DNA from: Oppiella nova
Taxonomy: Eukaryota > Arthropoda > Arachnida > Sarcoptiformes > Oppiidae
Direction of reading: 5' to 3'
DNA: 64,000 nt
Assembly (NCBI GenBank): GCA_905397405.1
Contig: CAJPVJ010000012.1
Span: forward strand, 30,004-94,003
Shown: piece by piece, positions 37,725-51,599 of the stretch
Position numbering within the stretch: position 1 is the first letter of the stretch
How the letters are laid out: every line of letters starts with the position of its first letter
Position numbers and translations under genes: made by a program
Notes under the pieces: model-generated
What the model was told of the DNA's origin: nothing
The model's input: only the letters and a program-made list of their open reading frames with translations
Database searches by the model: none

Positions 37725-39245
37725 TGTGTGCATAAGCCATAGTATTCTAAACGTCTAAAGGATACACTTTTGATATTCAAAAAGAAGTTAAATAAAAAAT
37801 TAAGTCGAGCTCAGAGTGTCTCGATGGCCACAAACGATCATTTATTTGCTAAAATCATAGCACACTATCAGACCATCGGTTAAAAGTTAATCTCTGTCCT
37901 CATATATAAAGAATAGTTTTCTAACCGTAAAGAAGCGTGAGTTGAAGCACAAGTAGACAACCAATTGTCACACCCGTACTCCTCTCACACTCACTCAAAA
38001 GCTTTTGCTTTTTCTACTTTTTCTAACTTTTTTATATATAAATATAACGGCGCTTCAAATTTTTGACTAAACTTTTTTTTCATACTGAAAGCCATACGTT
38101 ATGTCGTCTCAGTTGAAGTGTTTTGAGTGTAGAGAAAGTCTATAAAAAATGCATTTATCGTATCGTTCGCCAAATTCTATGACTGCAATCAGCAAAGAAT
38201 AGTTAGTTTTGCAGTTGTGTTTTGCATAGACCTAACGCCCCCCGAGACCCGTTCCTTATGCACTCCAATCGCATACAATACTTCTCTATTTGAAGCCAAA
38301 CTCATGCATAGACTCTAATGTTATAAGAATTGAGCTCTTTCTTGAGTTTCTTATTTTGGATATTTTTGAATTTTGTAGCAAAAGTTGTGAGAATTAAGTT
38401 TAAAGAATCTGTGATCCCGGCGCTCAGTCGACTACCAGTGCACTGCAGACGGTGTCGTATTATTTAGTTTGAGAAATGCATGTTTCTCTCAATTCACTAT
38501 TCCTTATATTAGATGTCTATTGATTTTCAATATTATTTGTCCAAAAAACGAAAAACAAGAGCTTTATGTCAACAAAAAGACAGTATTAGTTGTAGTGAGA
38601 GGAGCACCGGAGCACCGGATCGCGTGCTTTCATGTCATTTGTAATATAAGGTCTTTTTTCATATGAAGATCAATACAATTTGACGTTAAGACTGGTATTC
38701 ATGCCATTCGTCACTTCGCCGCTCGTCATTCCTCACGATTATTGTCTCCATATAATGAATTTCATGTCCAATAGTGGACTTCAATACATTATACAATATA
38801 TACATTCTAGATATCTATTGCTACTCTTTTATATTAATTTTATTATATTTTATTTGTTTGCTCTCAAGTCTCTCAACTGAATCATAGAGAGGCATGTATT
38901 GAACACTTATGTCATTAAAATCCATACAAATATTGCAAACAACAGAAAGACTACCGAAAAAGCTTATCCAGAAATATGTCGAGAATTTTTGGTAATAATC
39001 GCTTTGAGTGAAGATAATTGCAGTCAGACTCATAGAAAGAGTGACTTTCAAAGTGGTTAACTCTACTTCTATTGGAGAGGTATGGATCATACAATTGGTG
39101 AGCGCCGATACCAAATGCAGAGTAGAGCCACTCTTGCCTTTACTCTATTAGTTGTGTTTTTCACTGAAATAAACACATATTCAGTGAGAACCGCACTCAC
39201 TCTCGCACTCGTATTCATACACACAGCTAGTGATGAGGAGAGTGA

Positions 39246-39263
39246 GGAGAGAGAGAGAGAGAG
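39246..39263. repeat. (GA)n microsatellite, 18 bp
   Basis: Short pure run. Confidence 0.9.
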
Positions 39264-39446
39264 CATACTGTATGTTTGGAGCAGATATGATGGAGAAGTA
39301 CATAGATGTAGTATATTTGCAATACTAGTCTTTGTGTCCGACGACCATATCTTCCAAGAAATGGTTCGTTTGAATGATATATAAAACTTGTGTTTATATT
39401 ATACTCTTTGGCTTTGAATGAATGGTTATGCCATTCGTTGTAAGAC

Positions 39447-39510
39447 AAGTTTGTACTTATATATTGTCGCCATGACAACAAAGTTTTCTGCCTTTTGATG
39501 ATAGTTGTGA

Positions 39511-39518
<8 letters not shown>
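39447..39518 (-). repeat. 72-bp inverted repeat, arm 2
   Basis: Reverse complement of 37541-37612; the match continues into the microsatellite and stops at its far side. Confidence 0.9.

Positions 39519-39549
<31 letters not shown>
39516..39549. repeat. (GA)n microsatellite, 34 bp
   Basis: Pure run, partner of the CT tract at 37513-37542. Confidence 0.95.
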
Positions 39550-39551
<2 letters not shown>

Positions 39552-40390
39552 GTGGCCAAAGCGCACACATTGAGGCACAACAACACAAAGACTGAACGAC
39601 TGGTGAATATATGAAATTCGCTGATTTTCGTTGCATTTGCTGGTCGTCTGAAATGTATGTGAAACACAACATTTGATTTATTGCCACCTATACTCTGACT
39701 GCCTTTCCCTTTGCCTCTTGTCTGAGCTGCACCATTGCCGGCCATGCCTTTCCTGAGTCTTATTTTCCCTTTTCATTTCAATTTATATTCAATATATGTT
39801 CGATATATAAGTTGTATTGTATTTATAGCTATACTCCAGTCTCTATCCCAATCCATTAACATTTGCCAATACATACTATTATTAGTTGTTTTGAAATTTC
39901 ATGTATTCTCCATATCTAAGAGAAGTGCATTATTTTGTGAGCAATTAATTTATACATCAATTCGATTAGAGACTATTAGACAACATATAGAAAGGGAACG
40001 GGAGTCTTAAGACAACATTAATTAGTACACCTATGGAAGTGGCGATTGTCTAAAACGTCTCACAACTGATCTGTTTGTAAGTCATGTGCGCTTCTCAACC
40101 ACTTTAGCACATCTTAAGAGAGTGTTTGAGTTGACGGCAGTAATTGAAAATCGATAGGAAAAGGAAATGCTAAGTAATTTTTGGTGTACTTTTATTTCAA
40201 CCTGTTGTCTGTAGTAGTGCTTTAATGCCAGCACTCGTAGTGTTGGCGCACATCATATGTAAGAATACTTGAAATATAGAAACTTTAGAGAAAGACAAAC
40301 AGCAGGAGAAGAGCTTAAATGCCATTTTTAAAAAGCCAATTGAGCTGAAATGTGGTGCCCTTTCATATATGTCTTACATTGAAGTCTACT

Positions 40391-40392
40391 GC

Positions 40393-40430
<38 letters not shown>

Positions 40431-40466
40431 GAGCGCGAGAGAGCGAGAGAGAGAGAGAGAGAGAGA
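40391..40466. repeat. (GA)n microsatellite, 76 bp with GC interruptions
   Basis: The longest GA tract of the window, broken by GCGA and GCGCGA. Confidence 0.95.
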
Positions 40467-43249
40467 CCACACTATGAACATTGAGAGACTTTATTGCACC
40501 GCATTTGACCCCCACTTCGAGTCGAATAGATTAAGTCATATCTGAGTGAAAACTGGATGAAGAGGTGGGAAAACTTGGGAAACAGTGAAAGAGAGTGCAG
40601 ACAATTGTCAAAAGATGTTATTTCATGCACAATAATAGCCCACAAATACGTTAACTTTTTGCTCACAAAGATTATAATCTCAGTTTACATAAGATTTTAT
40701 TTTTTATTCATTTCCAATTTCCTATTAAACCATATTTTACTCTTTATCGCAACTAACAGTTTACCGTATATTATATTATATGTTATCTTAAATTTAAAGT
40801 AAATATAAATTTAATTCTCAAACGGTCTGAAAGTCTACAACTTTTGAATGATTGCATAAAAATAATTTAAAATGATTAATGATTTATAAATATTTTTAAA
40901 GTTTGAATAATTGAATTTGAATAAAGTCGAGGGCAGTATGGCTTCATAACATAGTGCTTGTGCTCTCCACTCACTAGTCAATACTCAATACACTATTTAT
41001 GCTTAAACTATAGGATAGAAATTGAATTTCAACTTTTGGTTTCTTTCTATTTAGCACTAAACCAAACCTAATATTAAAACGTTTTTAATAACTCCGACTC
41101 GAATTCAATATATTTTCCAGAGCTGTGAATGTTATTAACATTTTTCAGATAATATTGGAGCAAATGTGGAATATAGCAAAACGTTTATTACCCCATCTTT
41201 GAGTGAATTTGTCAATACTGTACACAAAACCGATGCAATCAATAATAGGATCGCATCGCCGATAGCGTCTCCACTCGGGATCCGCGCGACTCTTGCACTC
41301 GAGTTTTGGCACATCTTTTGAGCATTTTTTGTAAATTACAAAAATGAAAAACAAAATTAATTTTTCGCTCTCTCTTTTGCTTGATTTGCATCCATGAGTT
41401 GATTGGAAAATATTTAACATTTTTTACAAACTTGTTATTCACTATTCAATTGGTGCTGATTTCACACGACTTTATCTCTGACTGAGAAATACCTCTAATT
41501 AATGAGACTTCAAAACTTGGCAAAAAAAGTTTTAGATTTTAAACATGAAATAAGAAATTTGACAAAACATTGATTGATTAGATTTTATAATTCATGAGTT
41601 TTTCTCATATAAAATCTGCAACAATGAGCAGAACTGTTACGAATTAAATGTGTTTTAAAAAGCCCTTCAAATAACACATTCAACTCTATTTGCAGAGAGA
41701 AAGCAATTTTAAGGGAAACGAGACTCGATTTTATAATTAACTTTGTATTTTTTACTTTCATTTCAAGTTTGGTATTCAAAATAAATTCAATAATATTCAA
41801 TTTGGCCATTTTTATTTATTATATATAGCTAGACATTAATTACAATCGTTTTGATATTTTGCTTTCAATACGTATATAATAAAATAAAAATTTATAACAT
41901 TTTAATGGTTCATAAAATAAAAATAGGAAATGTTTTTAATTCAACCACCTCTTCGGTGGCTAATAATATACACATTAATGTAATAGCAGTTATAATTTAC
42001 ATCATTTCGACATCAATAATAGAGTCTGAGCAAATAAATGAATTAATTTAGGGGTTTTTGTTATAAATTTAGTGCCAAAACATCAATTCATAGCATGTTA
42101 TGGCTTTTGAGGTGAAATAGTTTTTAAAATGTTTCCAATTGTTTAAATATTTCAGTTGTTTTTCAATGGCTGAGATCTCGGCAGTAAATCAATACTCAAT
42201 CTACATATCAGTGAAAAATAGTATTTGAAAAGAAAACTCCATAACCGGTAAACTTGTTGGCCCCCGAGGCATATTACACTAAAACGCGGTGTAGTTTTGA
42301 GCGCAAAATAGTTTTGATTTTTATTACTTTATGACATTCACGTGAATAAATGGATACAAAATAAGACAATCGCTGCAAAGGTTTGACCGATACTCTAATG
42401 GCCATTAATGGTGATGAAGGGAATGGCAGGCGACCTAACTTCTCACCAAATGTCTTTGTGTGGACAAGTGATGCACAAACATGTCATACCAAATGCCGCT
42501 TAAATGCTTTCAATACTAATGAACATTACGCTACTTTGTACTCTAAAGGTATCTCACATACCAGTCCTCACATTCATTCGTATCGTATCGACAATTGAAA
42601 CAATTTTGAGTTTTATTTTGACTTTATTTTAATTTATAATTACAACAAATATATATACAAAATATAAGTACTTTTTAATTGTCATAAATTAAAGTTTTAT
42701 TGATGTAAATGAGTGTAAAGTTGTTTTATTTATGAAATAAATTAATAAATTATTAAATAAATAGTTATTGCTTTTGAAAATTGTATATAATGTGTAAATG
42801 TGTTGTTTAACAGAAAAATAGCAAAAAATTCAAACAAAACTATCATTTGATTCACATTAGACTAAATTAAACGCCCGTTTGCCAGAAAAGGCGCTCAAAA
42901 TAATTATTATACCCAAACACCAAAACAGGAAAAAGAGACCCAAATGGCAGGTAAGAGGTTTGTTATGAAGTCTTATTATATGCAAAACTCATTGTAGTGT
43001 TGGATATATCTGTAGAAATGTTGTCCGGATATATACAATGTGCTTATAATGAGTATATATTTAAAAATCATTAGACAATAATTTGAATAAAAAAACAAAT
43101 CATAAATTAAATGGAAGTGGAATACAATTGACTTATTTTATGATTATTGCTATGTTTTTAGTCTCCAGAAAAGCATTATTTTCGTCAAAAAAGTGACAAC
43201 AAATCAGACAAACGATTGAATGGTTTAGAAGGAAATCATTCTTTTTTAG

Positions 43250-43255
43250 GAGAGA

Positions 43256-43299
<44 letters not shown>
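43250..43299. repeat. (GA)n microsatellite, 50 bp
   Basis: One ACA interruption at about 43267. Confidence 0.95.
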
Positions 43300-43302
<3 letters not shown>

Positions 43303-44672
43303 GAGATGTTTGAGAATACAATTGGGAGTAATAATTACATTGAGAGCGTGTTTGGCCAACATTTTAGGTCTAAGTGCGTGAGAGAAATCATAATAACGTT
43401 AGCAAATCAAGGAATGGCCTAATGTTTAAGTTTTGGTGCTTTGCCTCAATCATCATCATTGATGAGACAAACACTATACTAACTAATTGTATGTCATTTT
43501 AGTGCCTCAATGTACTCCACTTAGACTTCAAATTTTTGAATATTATATTAAATGTTTTATTTCTTTTCAAATAGTTTCTAACTTCTTATGAAATTTATGT
43601 TATATTTGGAAAAAGTAAATTTTGAAGTCAATTAGTCTCAGAGAGTTCACACACTTTTGGAAAACATTAATATAGTTTTGGGAAAATTGGTGTTTTTATG
43701 AATATGTTTTGCATTTCATGTGAGACAACCGTTAAAACTTATTGAATTCATTCAATACATTAAATAAAACAATTGATTAATACTTAAAGAATTAGAGGAA
43801 TAACACAAAAGAAATGAAAAGAAATAGAGAAATGAGAGAAACAAATGCATTGAAAGGTAGGGAACAGTGATATTAGTGGTGAGAAGGGAAAGGGAGTCTC
43901 ATTAGAGATGCGCATATTATTAGTGCAAAACATGCCTCAAAACTGAACTACAGTTCTCCTGTTGTGCGCAAAAAGTGATATTTGAATGAAAGACAGTTTT
44001 GATGGATTACTGCATCCAAAAGTGTAATTATAAGTCCTGTACCCCATCTTCTCGATCCCCACTTTTTGCACAAATGCTGGTTATTTGGCAGATCTGAGCC
44101 CCTTCTCAATGGCGCCCAGTCTTCACAACAGGAGTTCGGGCGGAGAAGAAGCAAATTTTGATGAGTTTTCTTAGTTTTCCCCAAAATATCAAAATAGACA
44201 TAATTTTTTGCCAGTTTTAAAAAATTGCAAATTTCAATGAATCAGAGATGGAATTCAGACTCGACTTAATTATTTGAATTATAAATGGCTTTTCGGAGAG
44301 AAAACTTTGAATAACGAGAATATATTTTTTGGGGAATAAAAGCGAATCCAAAGAATGGATGAAAAATAAAGAAATAATTACAGTATTGATAGAAAGAGTG
44401 AGAGAAGGGATGGTTTGGATGAGACGATCATTAATTTGGTTGAAGTGAACCAAACATTGGGCTCATGCGTGAGGCCCATAGCCTAATGAACAGTCGGCAT
44501 AACATTAGATAATATAATATAATGTGTCGCATAATAACAAAACATAACAAATATTTGAATTTCATTTGCCATTATTAACATTAGTGTACATCAAAAGCTA
44601 ATCAATACACAAATCTAGTCACTGCTCATCCCATAGCCATAGCCCACACAACCCTTTTGCGTGATCACAGAT

Positions 44673-44712
44673 CGTTATTATTAGTATTATTAGTATTATT
44701 ATTATTATTAAA
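44673..44712. repeat. (ATT)n microsatellite
   Basis: ATT repeats with two AGT interruptions. Confidence 0.85.
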
Positions 44713-45528
44713 TTTACAATTGTTTTTGTTTTCTCATCGCTTTATAAATGAAGCGAAAACTATTCAAAAATTTCTTTTTAAACCATTTCTATGACAAAAT
44801 TGGTTCAAATGAACAATCATTTCAATGACTACCGCTTTGCATGAATTCAATTCAAATGGCTTTGAATAAAGAAAAAAGTTGTCAACTTTGAACCATTGTC
44901 TGTATATTATGTAATTTATTTGCACCGCTTCTTAAGTACAATCAAATGCTAACTCAAAAAACTTCATTTGTCTCGTAATTGTCTTTCATTCATACAATCA
45001 ATCTTTTATCAAATCAAATGTCAAATGAATTTATTTGAAAATATTTCAAATATATCAAACATTTTTCGGTTGCATTTTACGATTAGATTAAAATTGAATG
45101 CATATGTAATTTAATATCTGATACATTGATTTTCATGAAAATTTTACTAAACAACAAAATAATTCATTTTTCTATGAATTTTTAAAGGAAAGATCACTGA
45201 AGTAAGAAAATTTGGCAGAAAATGAAATGTCAGATTCAAAAATAATTGGCTGAACTGTTTGGTGATATCTTGGAGGACACGAGTGAGCGCCTCATCGTTT
45301 GCATCCATTGCAGGGTTTGTTAAAAAACAGTCGATATAAGTAAGAGTCGACCTCAGGATGAATACACTGATAGACTGTAATTGCAATTATACTACTGAAC
45401 TGTGTTTGAAGGTCTTCACTGCTCTCTCAACTTGTTGTACCACTTATTTAATTAAAGGCAACTAATACTCACTAAAACTCTCTCCCTTACCTGGTTGAGA
45501 TTAAATTACAATTCTGCTTACATTGTTA

Positions 45529-45806
45529 AAATGATGGATTGGCCCCAAACACACCATCACTTCATTTCATTTCAGTTTTACGTAAACTCTCGTCCTGTAA
45601 TATTGAAATGTAAAGCCTGAAAAACAACTGTTGCTCGCGTTTATTAGACCCCTTACACCCTCTTTTTGCAATTTTTAAAAAATATTTTCTAAGTTTGTGT
45701 CGATGAGAGTGAGTGCACAATAGGCTCATCCCATCTCTTGGCCGAGAGTTTACGTAAAACTCAAATGAAATGAAGTGATGGTGTGTTTGGGGCCAATCCA
45801 TCATTT
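45529..45806. mobile_element. MITE-like element with 64-bp terminal inverted repeats
   Basis: The left arm 45529-45592 and right arm 45743-45806 are reverse complements with one mismatch, and enclose 150 bp of unrelated sequence. The ends begin AAATGATGGATTGGCCCC. There is no coding capacity and no clear target-site duplication. The structure fits a nonautonomous DNA transposon or foldback element. Other duplications in the window abut GA tracts, but this one does not. Confidence 0.5.
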
Positions 45807-47094
45807 GGCATCACATAAATCAATGCTAATCTTGAAATTGCATTTCCTTTTCAAAAATAGTGAAATATGTGACACAAGAAACTGACAAAACTGTCGATCA
45901 AAGCGTATATATGAGAGACTAATGCTTAGCTTCGCTTGCAATCAAAAACCAAAATAAAGATAAAAATTAAATTAAAGTTTAGTATTTCTTAACATATTAT
46001 ATCTCAACATATTTTGTTCGCTACTTCTGTGATATACACCTAAAACTGGTTCTTATTTTAAATGATTTTTTAATACTTAAATTCAAATCTCAAACACGAT
46101 TTGTAATCTTTATATATTATATGATAAATTATTAAAAGTTTTGTATTATTACTAAACTCTTGTTTTGGTAGTAAGAGTAAAAACAAATATATGTTGAGAT
46201 ATAACTATAATATACTGTTTTAGAGAAAAGTTGTTATTCATTAATATCTGCTCAAGCAATGGAAATGTAATGTAAAAACAAGTGCTTATGTATTTCATGT
46301 ATGCTATTATTGGTATATCGATAGTTGAATGGATTGTTTGATAGCAGTTGTTGTATGAATTCAAGTTGTGAGTGCATAGACATTGATAAATGTATGTTCA
46401 GGCTAATTTATTATGTGCTACCTTTGCTAGTGATATGATTGGTTGGTGTAATTCATGCCATCCCTACCTGCCAATGGATCCCCTCTACCATATGATTAAT
46501 GTGTGACCCATAACGACCTCTGGGTTGCAGAGCTTAACACACACTCTATGATAGGCTGAAATGCATCGACTGAATATCGATTCGCAAATAGCATTTGTAT
46601 TAGTCGTAGAGATATATGAGCATCTCAACCAAACTATTTGTTTCAATTGAATGCTAAACACATTTTCAATTAAAATATGTTTTACTCATTACTAAAACAA
46701 TAGACTAGATAGTAATGGACAGCGTATGCCATGCATTGCATTATGCATTTGCATGTCTTTCTAGAGGCAGGCAATGCAATGTAAACACATTTTATATTAA
46801 AAATGGTATTGAATAGAGACTAGTGATAGGGAGTGGGGGTGAGGGGAGTGCAGTGACATGAGATATTAATGTCTTGAGTGCCTTAAATTTTGTATTAAAG
46901 TTACATGAATTCAAGTTATGCTTAAAATTAAATTCATGTTAAATAAAAAATTCTCTCTAATAAACAACACATAGTATGCACACAAACACTAATATATGAA
47001 TTTGTATTTTGTATTTACAGTAGAGAATGACATGAATGGAGTAAAAGCATTGATATTTTTAAATCAACAAAATAACAGCATCTGTAGTGATACT

Positions 47095-47097
<3 letters not shown>

Positions 47098-47136
<39 letters not shown>
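47098..47136. repeat. (CT)n microsatellite, 39 bp
   Basis: Left border of the 47.1-kb duplication unit. Confidence 0.95.
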
Positions 47137-47140
<4 letters not shown>

Positions 47141-47609
47141 CTTTATACCTTTTTTGATATACTGTACAGCCGTTTGTGATTATGAGAGAGCAGTAGACCA
47201 GCAAAAGATAGTATAGAAAAGAGTGGAAATAGTGTAGGAATAGTGAGAATAGTGAGAATGGTGAATTTGGTGTATTCAGTTGGTTGCAGAGTTTGTTCAC
47301 AAATTTTAAATCCAGTCTATTGTTTGAGTAAATTAATGGAAAGCACAGCACAGGGAGTGAAGCGCAGAATAAATCCTTGCTTTTGGAACAGAGTTAATCT
47401 GATCATAAATTAAAAGTCAAGTTATTATGCATTATATATATTTTATATGAAAGGCAGATGCAATCCAATACAATCCAATGGAATCCAATACACGGGCAAA
47501 GCTGCCTGAGCTTCAAATGCCAAGTATTATGCAATATATTTGAGAGATTGATTGCGAGCTTTGATGCTATTCTATAGGAATTTAATTACACACTCCAATA
47601 GGTATAAAA
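47136..47609. repeat. ~475-bp direct duplication, copy 1
   Basis: About 98% alike to 47711-48193. The two differ by a few substitutions and a 9-bp TTGGTGAAT-type insertion in copy 2. Both copies follow a CT tract. Confidence 0.9.
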
Positions 47610-47610
47610 T

Positions 47611-47677
47611 CCATACTATTGAAATATATATATATAGTATAAGACCTCTTTATATTAAAATAAACTCAAAACCTTTT

Positions 47678-47679
<2 letters not shown>
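47611..47679. repeat. ~70-bp dispersed copy (also at 50176-50252)
   Basis: CCATACTATTGAAATATATA through AAAACCTTTTGCTCT recurs at 50176-50252, where the internal (AT)n is a few bases longer. Confidence 0.85.

Positions 47680-47711
<32 letters not shown>
47679..47711. repeat. (CT)n microsatellite, 33 bp
   Basis: Separates the two copies of the duplication. Confidence 0.95.
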
Positions 47712-47715
<4 letters not shown>

Positions 47716-48193
47716 CTTTATACCTTTTTTGATATACTGTACAGCCGTTTGTGATTATGAGAGAGCAGTAGACCAGCAAAAGATAGTATAGAAAAGAGTG
47801 AAAATAGTGTAGGAATAGTGAGAATAGTGAGAATGGTGAATTTGGTGAATTTGGTGTATTCAGTTGGTTGCAGAGTTTGTTCACAAATTTTAAATCCAGT
47901 CTATTGTTTGAGTAAATTAATGGAAAGCACAGCACAGGGAGTGAAGCAAGGAATAAATCCTTGCTTTTGGAACAGAGTTAATCTCATCATAAATTAAAAG
48001 TCAAGTTATTATGCATTATATATATTTTATATGAAAGGCAGATGCAATCCAATACAATCCAATGCAATCCAATACACGGGCAAAGCTGCCTGAGCTTCAA
48101 ATGCCAAGTATTATGCAATATATTTGAGAGATTGATTGCGAGCTTTGATGCTATTCTATAGGAATTTAATTACACACTCCAATAGGTATAAAA
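47711..48193. repeat. ~483-bp direct duplication, copy 2
   Basis: Second copy. Past 48193 the sequence differs from that after copy 1. Confidence 0.9.
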
Positions 48194-50175
48194 CGATGCA
48201 TTAAAACAGTTTTGAGATTTTGATGGAAAGTTTGAAAATGCAATTCGTGAACAGTTTTATGGCAGAGTGGGTGCACTAAACGATTTGCTGTCAACTCATT
48301 GCAACTCAAAGCCCATATTTGATGGCTTTGTAACGATGAAAAATTTGCTCAATTGTCACCCAAAGAACCCATATATACCCAAAACAAAGCTCTAATGACA
48401 ACACAATATCTAATTCACTGCAAATATAAAAAGACAAAACTCTAGGCCAGGATAGGGAGGACAGGGAGGACAGTGAGCATAGTGTATGGAGACTGGAGAC
48501 CACTGGAAATGAATGTGTGAACTTATGGCGGATTCATTGATACAAACAATTGGATACTGGAAGTAATGACTTGCTATCAAATGAGCTTAACATTGCTAAG
48601 ATTGACTCAAATGTATTCTTAAACATTGCATCCAATGGTTAGCAAAACGTTTAGAAATATTAGTGCTTTCGTGGCATTGAAATAAGAGTAATGTGACTAT
48701 AAGTTGCTAAATGGCAATAATATTAGCAATGATGAGGGCATGGAGGGCACCGGCAAATAAATCTCATCTCTAGCACTCACCTCACAAACAGTACAAAACT
48801 TTTAAGAAACAATTACAATAAGAAATGGTGTTTAAAATGCGTGTGTTTTCTCTTGTCAGCAAATAGTCCATAACCAACCAGTTTTCCCCACCGACTCTTT
48901 ATTTTTATTGTTATTGCTTTGAAAATGTATGTCTAAGTGTTTGGATGTGCCAAACAGCCATTCCTATGTGTGACTACTGTTTTGCTTTACTTCCACCAAA
49001 ATATTAAACTATTTACTAATATTGTTGTATACAGTATATTGTAGTGCATATGAGTTTGCAAAGTGTAAGTGAATGTTGAGTGAGTATAGCATTTGTTTAT
49101 TGGCAATAAATTTGCTGCAATTGATGCCAATACAGACCACCCTAAGCACCCAACCAGTACTGCCTCACAGCATATGTAGCCATAGCTGCCATTTGTGACC
49201 AAAACTTATTCTTTTATTTTGATAGAATGAGTCCAGTCTTGAACATTGCATACAATGATTGGTTTCTGTAGTCAATACGAGTGCACAACACAAGCAGTGT
49301 TTCACTCTTTGGTTCTTTGATTCTTTGATTCTCTGGTTTTTGAAAGAATCGCAAAGACTGTACGACTAGTGCTGTGCCTATCAATGGAAAGGAAGGAAAT
49401 TCTTGTGCACCACATCTGCTGTGCACTGAGAGATGCAGTGATGGGTAAGTGTTGTTGGAGTTAGAGATTCTTGACATCATCTTTGAGTGAGTCGTGAGAG
49501 TTGTAAATAAAGAACATTGCAATGCATTGTTCATAGCATAGGGGGAACACAGGGAACAGATAGTTGATTGGGTGCTGTCATGCTTTATCATAGTTTCACT
49601 TTTTGCATAAAACAAAGGCAAACATAGTCTTAGAGCACATAAAACACGATAACTAATGCAATATATATTTGTATTCGGCTTTTGGCCACATATATCATGA
49701 TTATAGCAAACCTACCACTACTGAACTCTACTGTACTGTACAGCATCCACACCAACAGTGGCAGTATGGAGAAGACAACAGCGTATGGAGTGTTGGTGCC
49801 TACAAGTGCAACATCAGCAGCAATGGCAACGTCTCGCTCTCTCATACATTTGTCATTGGTTTAGGTATAAGTTTTAAGCCAAACCACCGAAACCACCGAA
49901 TACTACGGGCATATAGTATTGACTCTATGAGTGTATGGCATAATAAATAATATAACTGCTTATGCTTTCATATAATTTATTGCAAACTTGCAAAAGGACA
50001 TGTTTGGCACAGGCATCGCATTGGCACAGGCATACAGGCATTGGCACAGCTCTAGCACTGGCACTACATCGCCGAGAAGGCACGCATCCAAGCAAATAGG
50101 AAATGAGTTTCAATTCCGTTATTATCGCCTCATCAAACAGTAGGCAACACCAACACTACCATTCAATTGTCTCAT

Positions 50176-50252
50176 CCATACTATTGAAATATATATATAT
50201 ATATATAGTATAAGACCTCTTTATATTAAAATAAACTCAAAACCTTTTGCTC
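50176..50252. repeat. ~75-bp dispersed copy of 47611-47679
   Basis: Same orientation as 47611-47679, 2.5 kb away, followed by different sequence and soon by another CT tract. Confidence 0.85.
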
Positions 50253-50286
50253 TATCATCTGGCGTGAGGTCTGTCTCGATGGCGGT

Positions 50287-50288
<2 letters not shown>

Positions 50289-50323
<35 letters not shown>
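50289..50323. repeat. (CT)n microsatellite, 35 bp
   Basis: Pure run. Confidence 0.95.
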
Positions 50324-50326
<3 letters not shown>

Positions 50327-50548
50327 CATATCACTGTATTATTTCTATTTTAAATTTTCCCCAAAATTTGCTTACATTATACACACGTCTGCTTCGCTCT
50401 TAACTTCTATAGCAATGTGTGATTGCTTTCAATACAGCAAACATTGACAGCACTCCACATCTGAGGTAAATCCCAACTCAAATGAAATGAAAATGTGACT
50501 CATCTCTGGATCCTATAAATCAGGATATTCTCTGTGAATAACAAAATC

Positions 50549-50552
<4 letters not shown>

Positions 50553-50579
<27 letters not shown>
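50553..50579. repeat. (GA)n microsatellite, 27 bp
   Basis: Pure run. Confidence 0.95.
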
Positions 50580-51599
50580 GCAGTGTGCAGTGTAGTGTAT
50601 AGGGTTGTAGCAATGGTAGCAAATATGGTTGGAATGGATGGGCGCTAGCATTGGACTAGCATTGGACTCAAGCAAATTCTTGGTCATCAATCAGTGCTGT
50701 CAATGGCAAAGCAAAGCAAAGTTTCTGTAGTTTGTTCTCTGCATTCAAAGCTGTGCTTCACTGGTGTAGAGCACTTGCGCCACAGCACAGGCATAGCACT
50801 GGCACAGCACTGGCACATCTCATGATTTATAATCCTAGATTGATTGCAAAACACAATTTTTCGTGATACAAGCACAGGCAGCACAAGCAAACACCAAAAA
50901 TATAGCCAAAGCCTACATCACTGCTATACTATAATATAGAACATTACAGAATGCATATCATCTCATATATAGTGGCATTTGATTTGATTTCTCGTTTCTA
51001 TTGTAAAAGAGTATACAATTGAGTGAATTCTATAAATAACTATTGTGTACCTCAAAACCTCATCAGATAAACATCATTAATGCCATTAATAGCAAGCACA
51101 CATTCAAACTGCTAACCAAAACACTGTTTATAAGATATTACACTCAAAAGAGTCGTATAGTATACAATGGCTGTGATATAAGTAGACACTTATTAAAACT
51201 TAATTTAAACGCTCATTTCCATACAAACAGGTAATACAATCATACATGAGATGAATGAAGAATTGATGTTTGTATTGAATGTCATTCACATGCCATTGGT
51301 GTCAGTGAATGGCATTGAATGGTATTGAGGGTCAACTGTACGGCACATCATATTGTAATCAACAAAATTTATAGTCGAGTCAAATAAAAATGTGTTGCAA
51401 TCATATTATTATAATGTTATGTGTTTAGCGGTTGTATACTATTCTCGTATACAGCACAATACTAGTCACTTAAAAGGCAGTAAATGGCACTCAACGGTAA
51501 GCACCGGCAGATCATATCTATTCTCTTATCTAATCATTAAAGAATTAAAACGATTCAATAAAATGCTAGTTATTTCTTAAGCAACTTAATAGTTATTTA

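Noticed and set aside
50006-50070. GCACAGGCA/GGCACTGGCAC repeats as a regulatory array
   Set aside because: Similar phrases recur at 50.8 and 58.8 kb, but they are short and degenerate with no consistent spacing.
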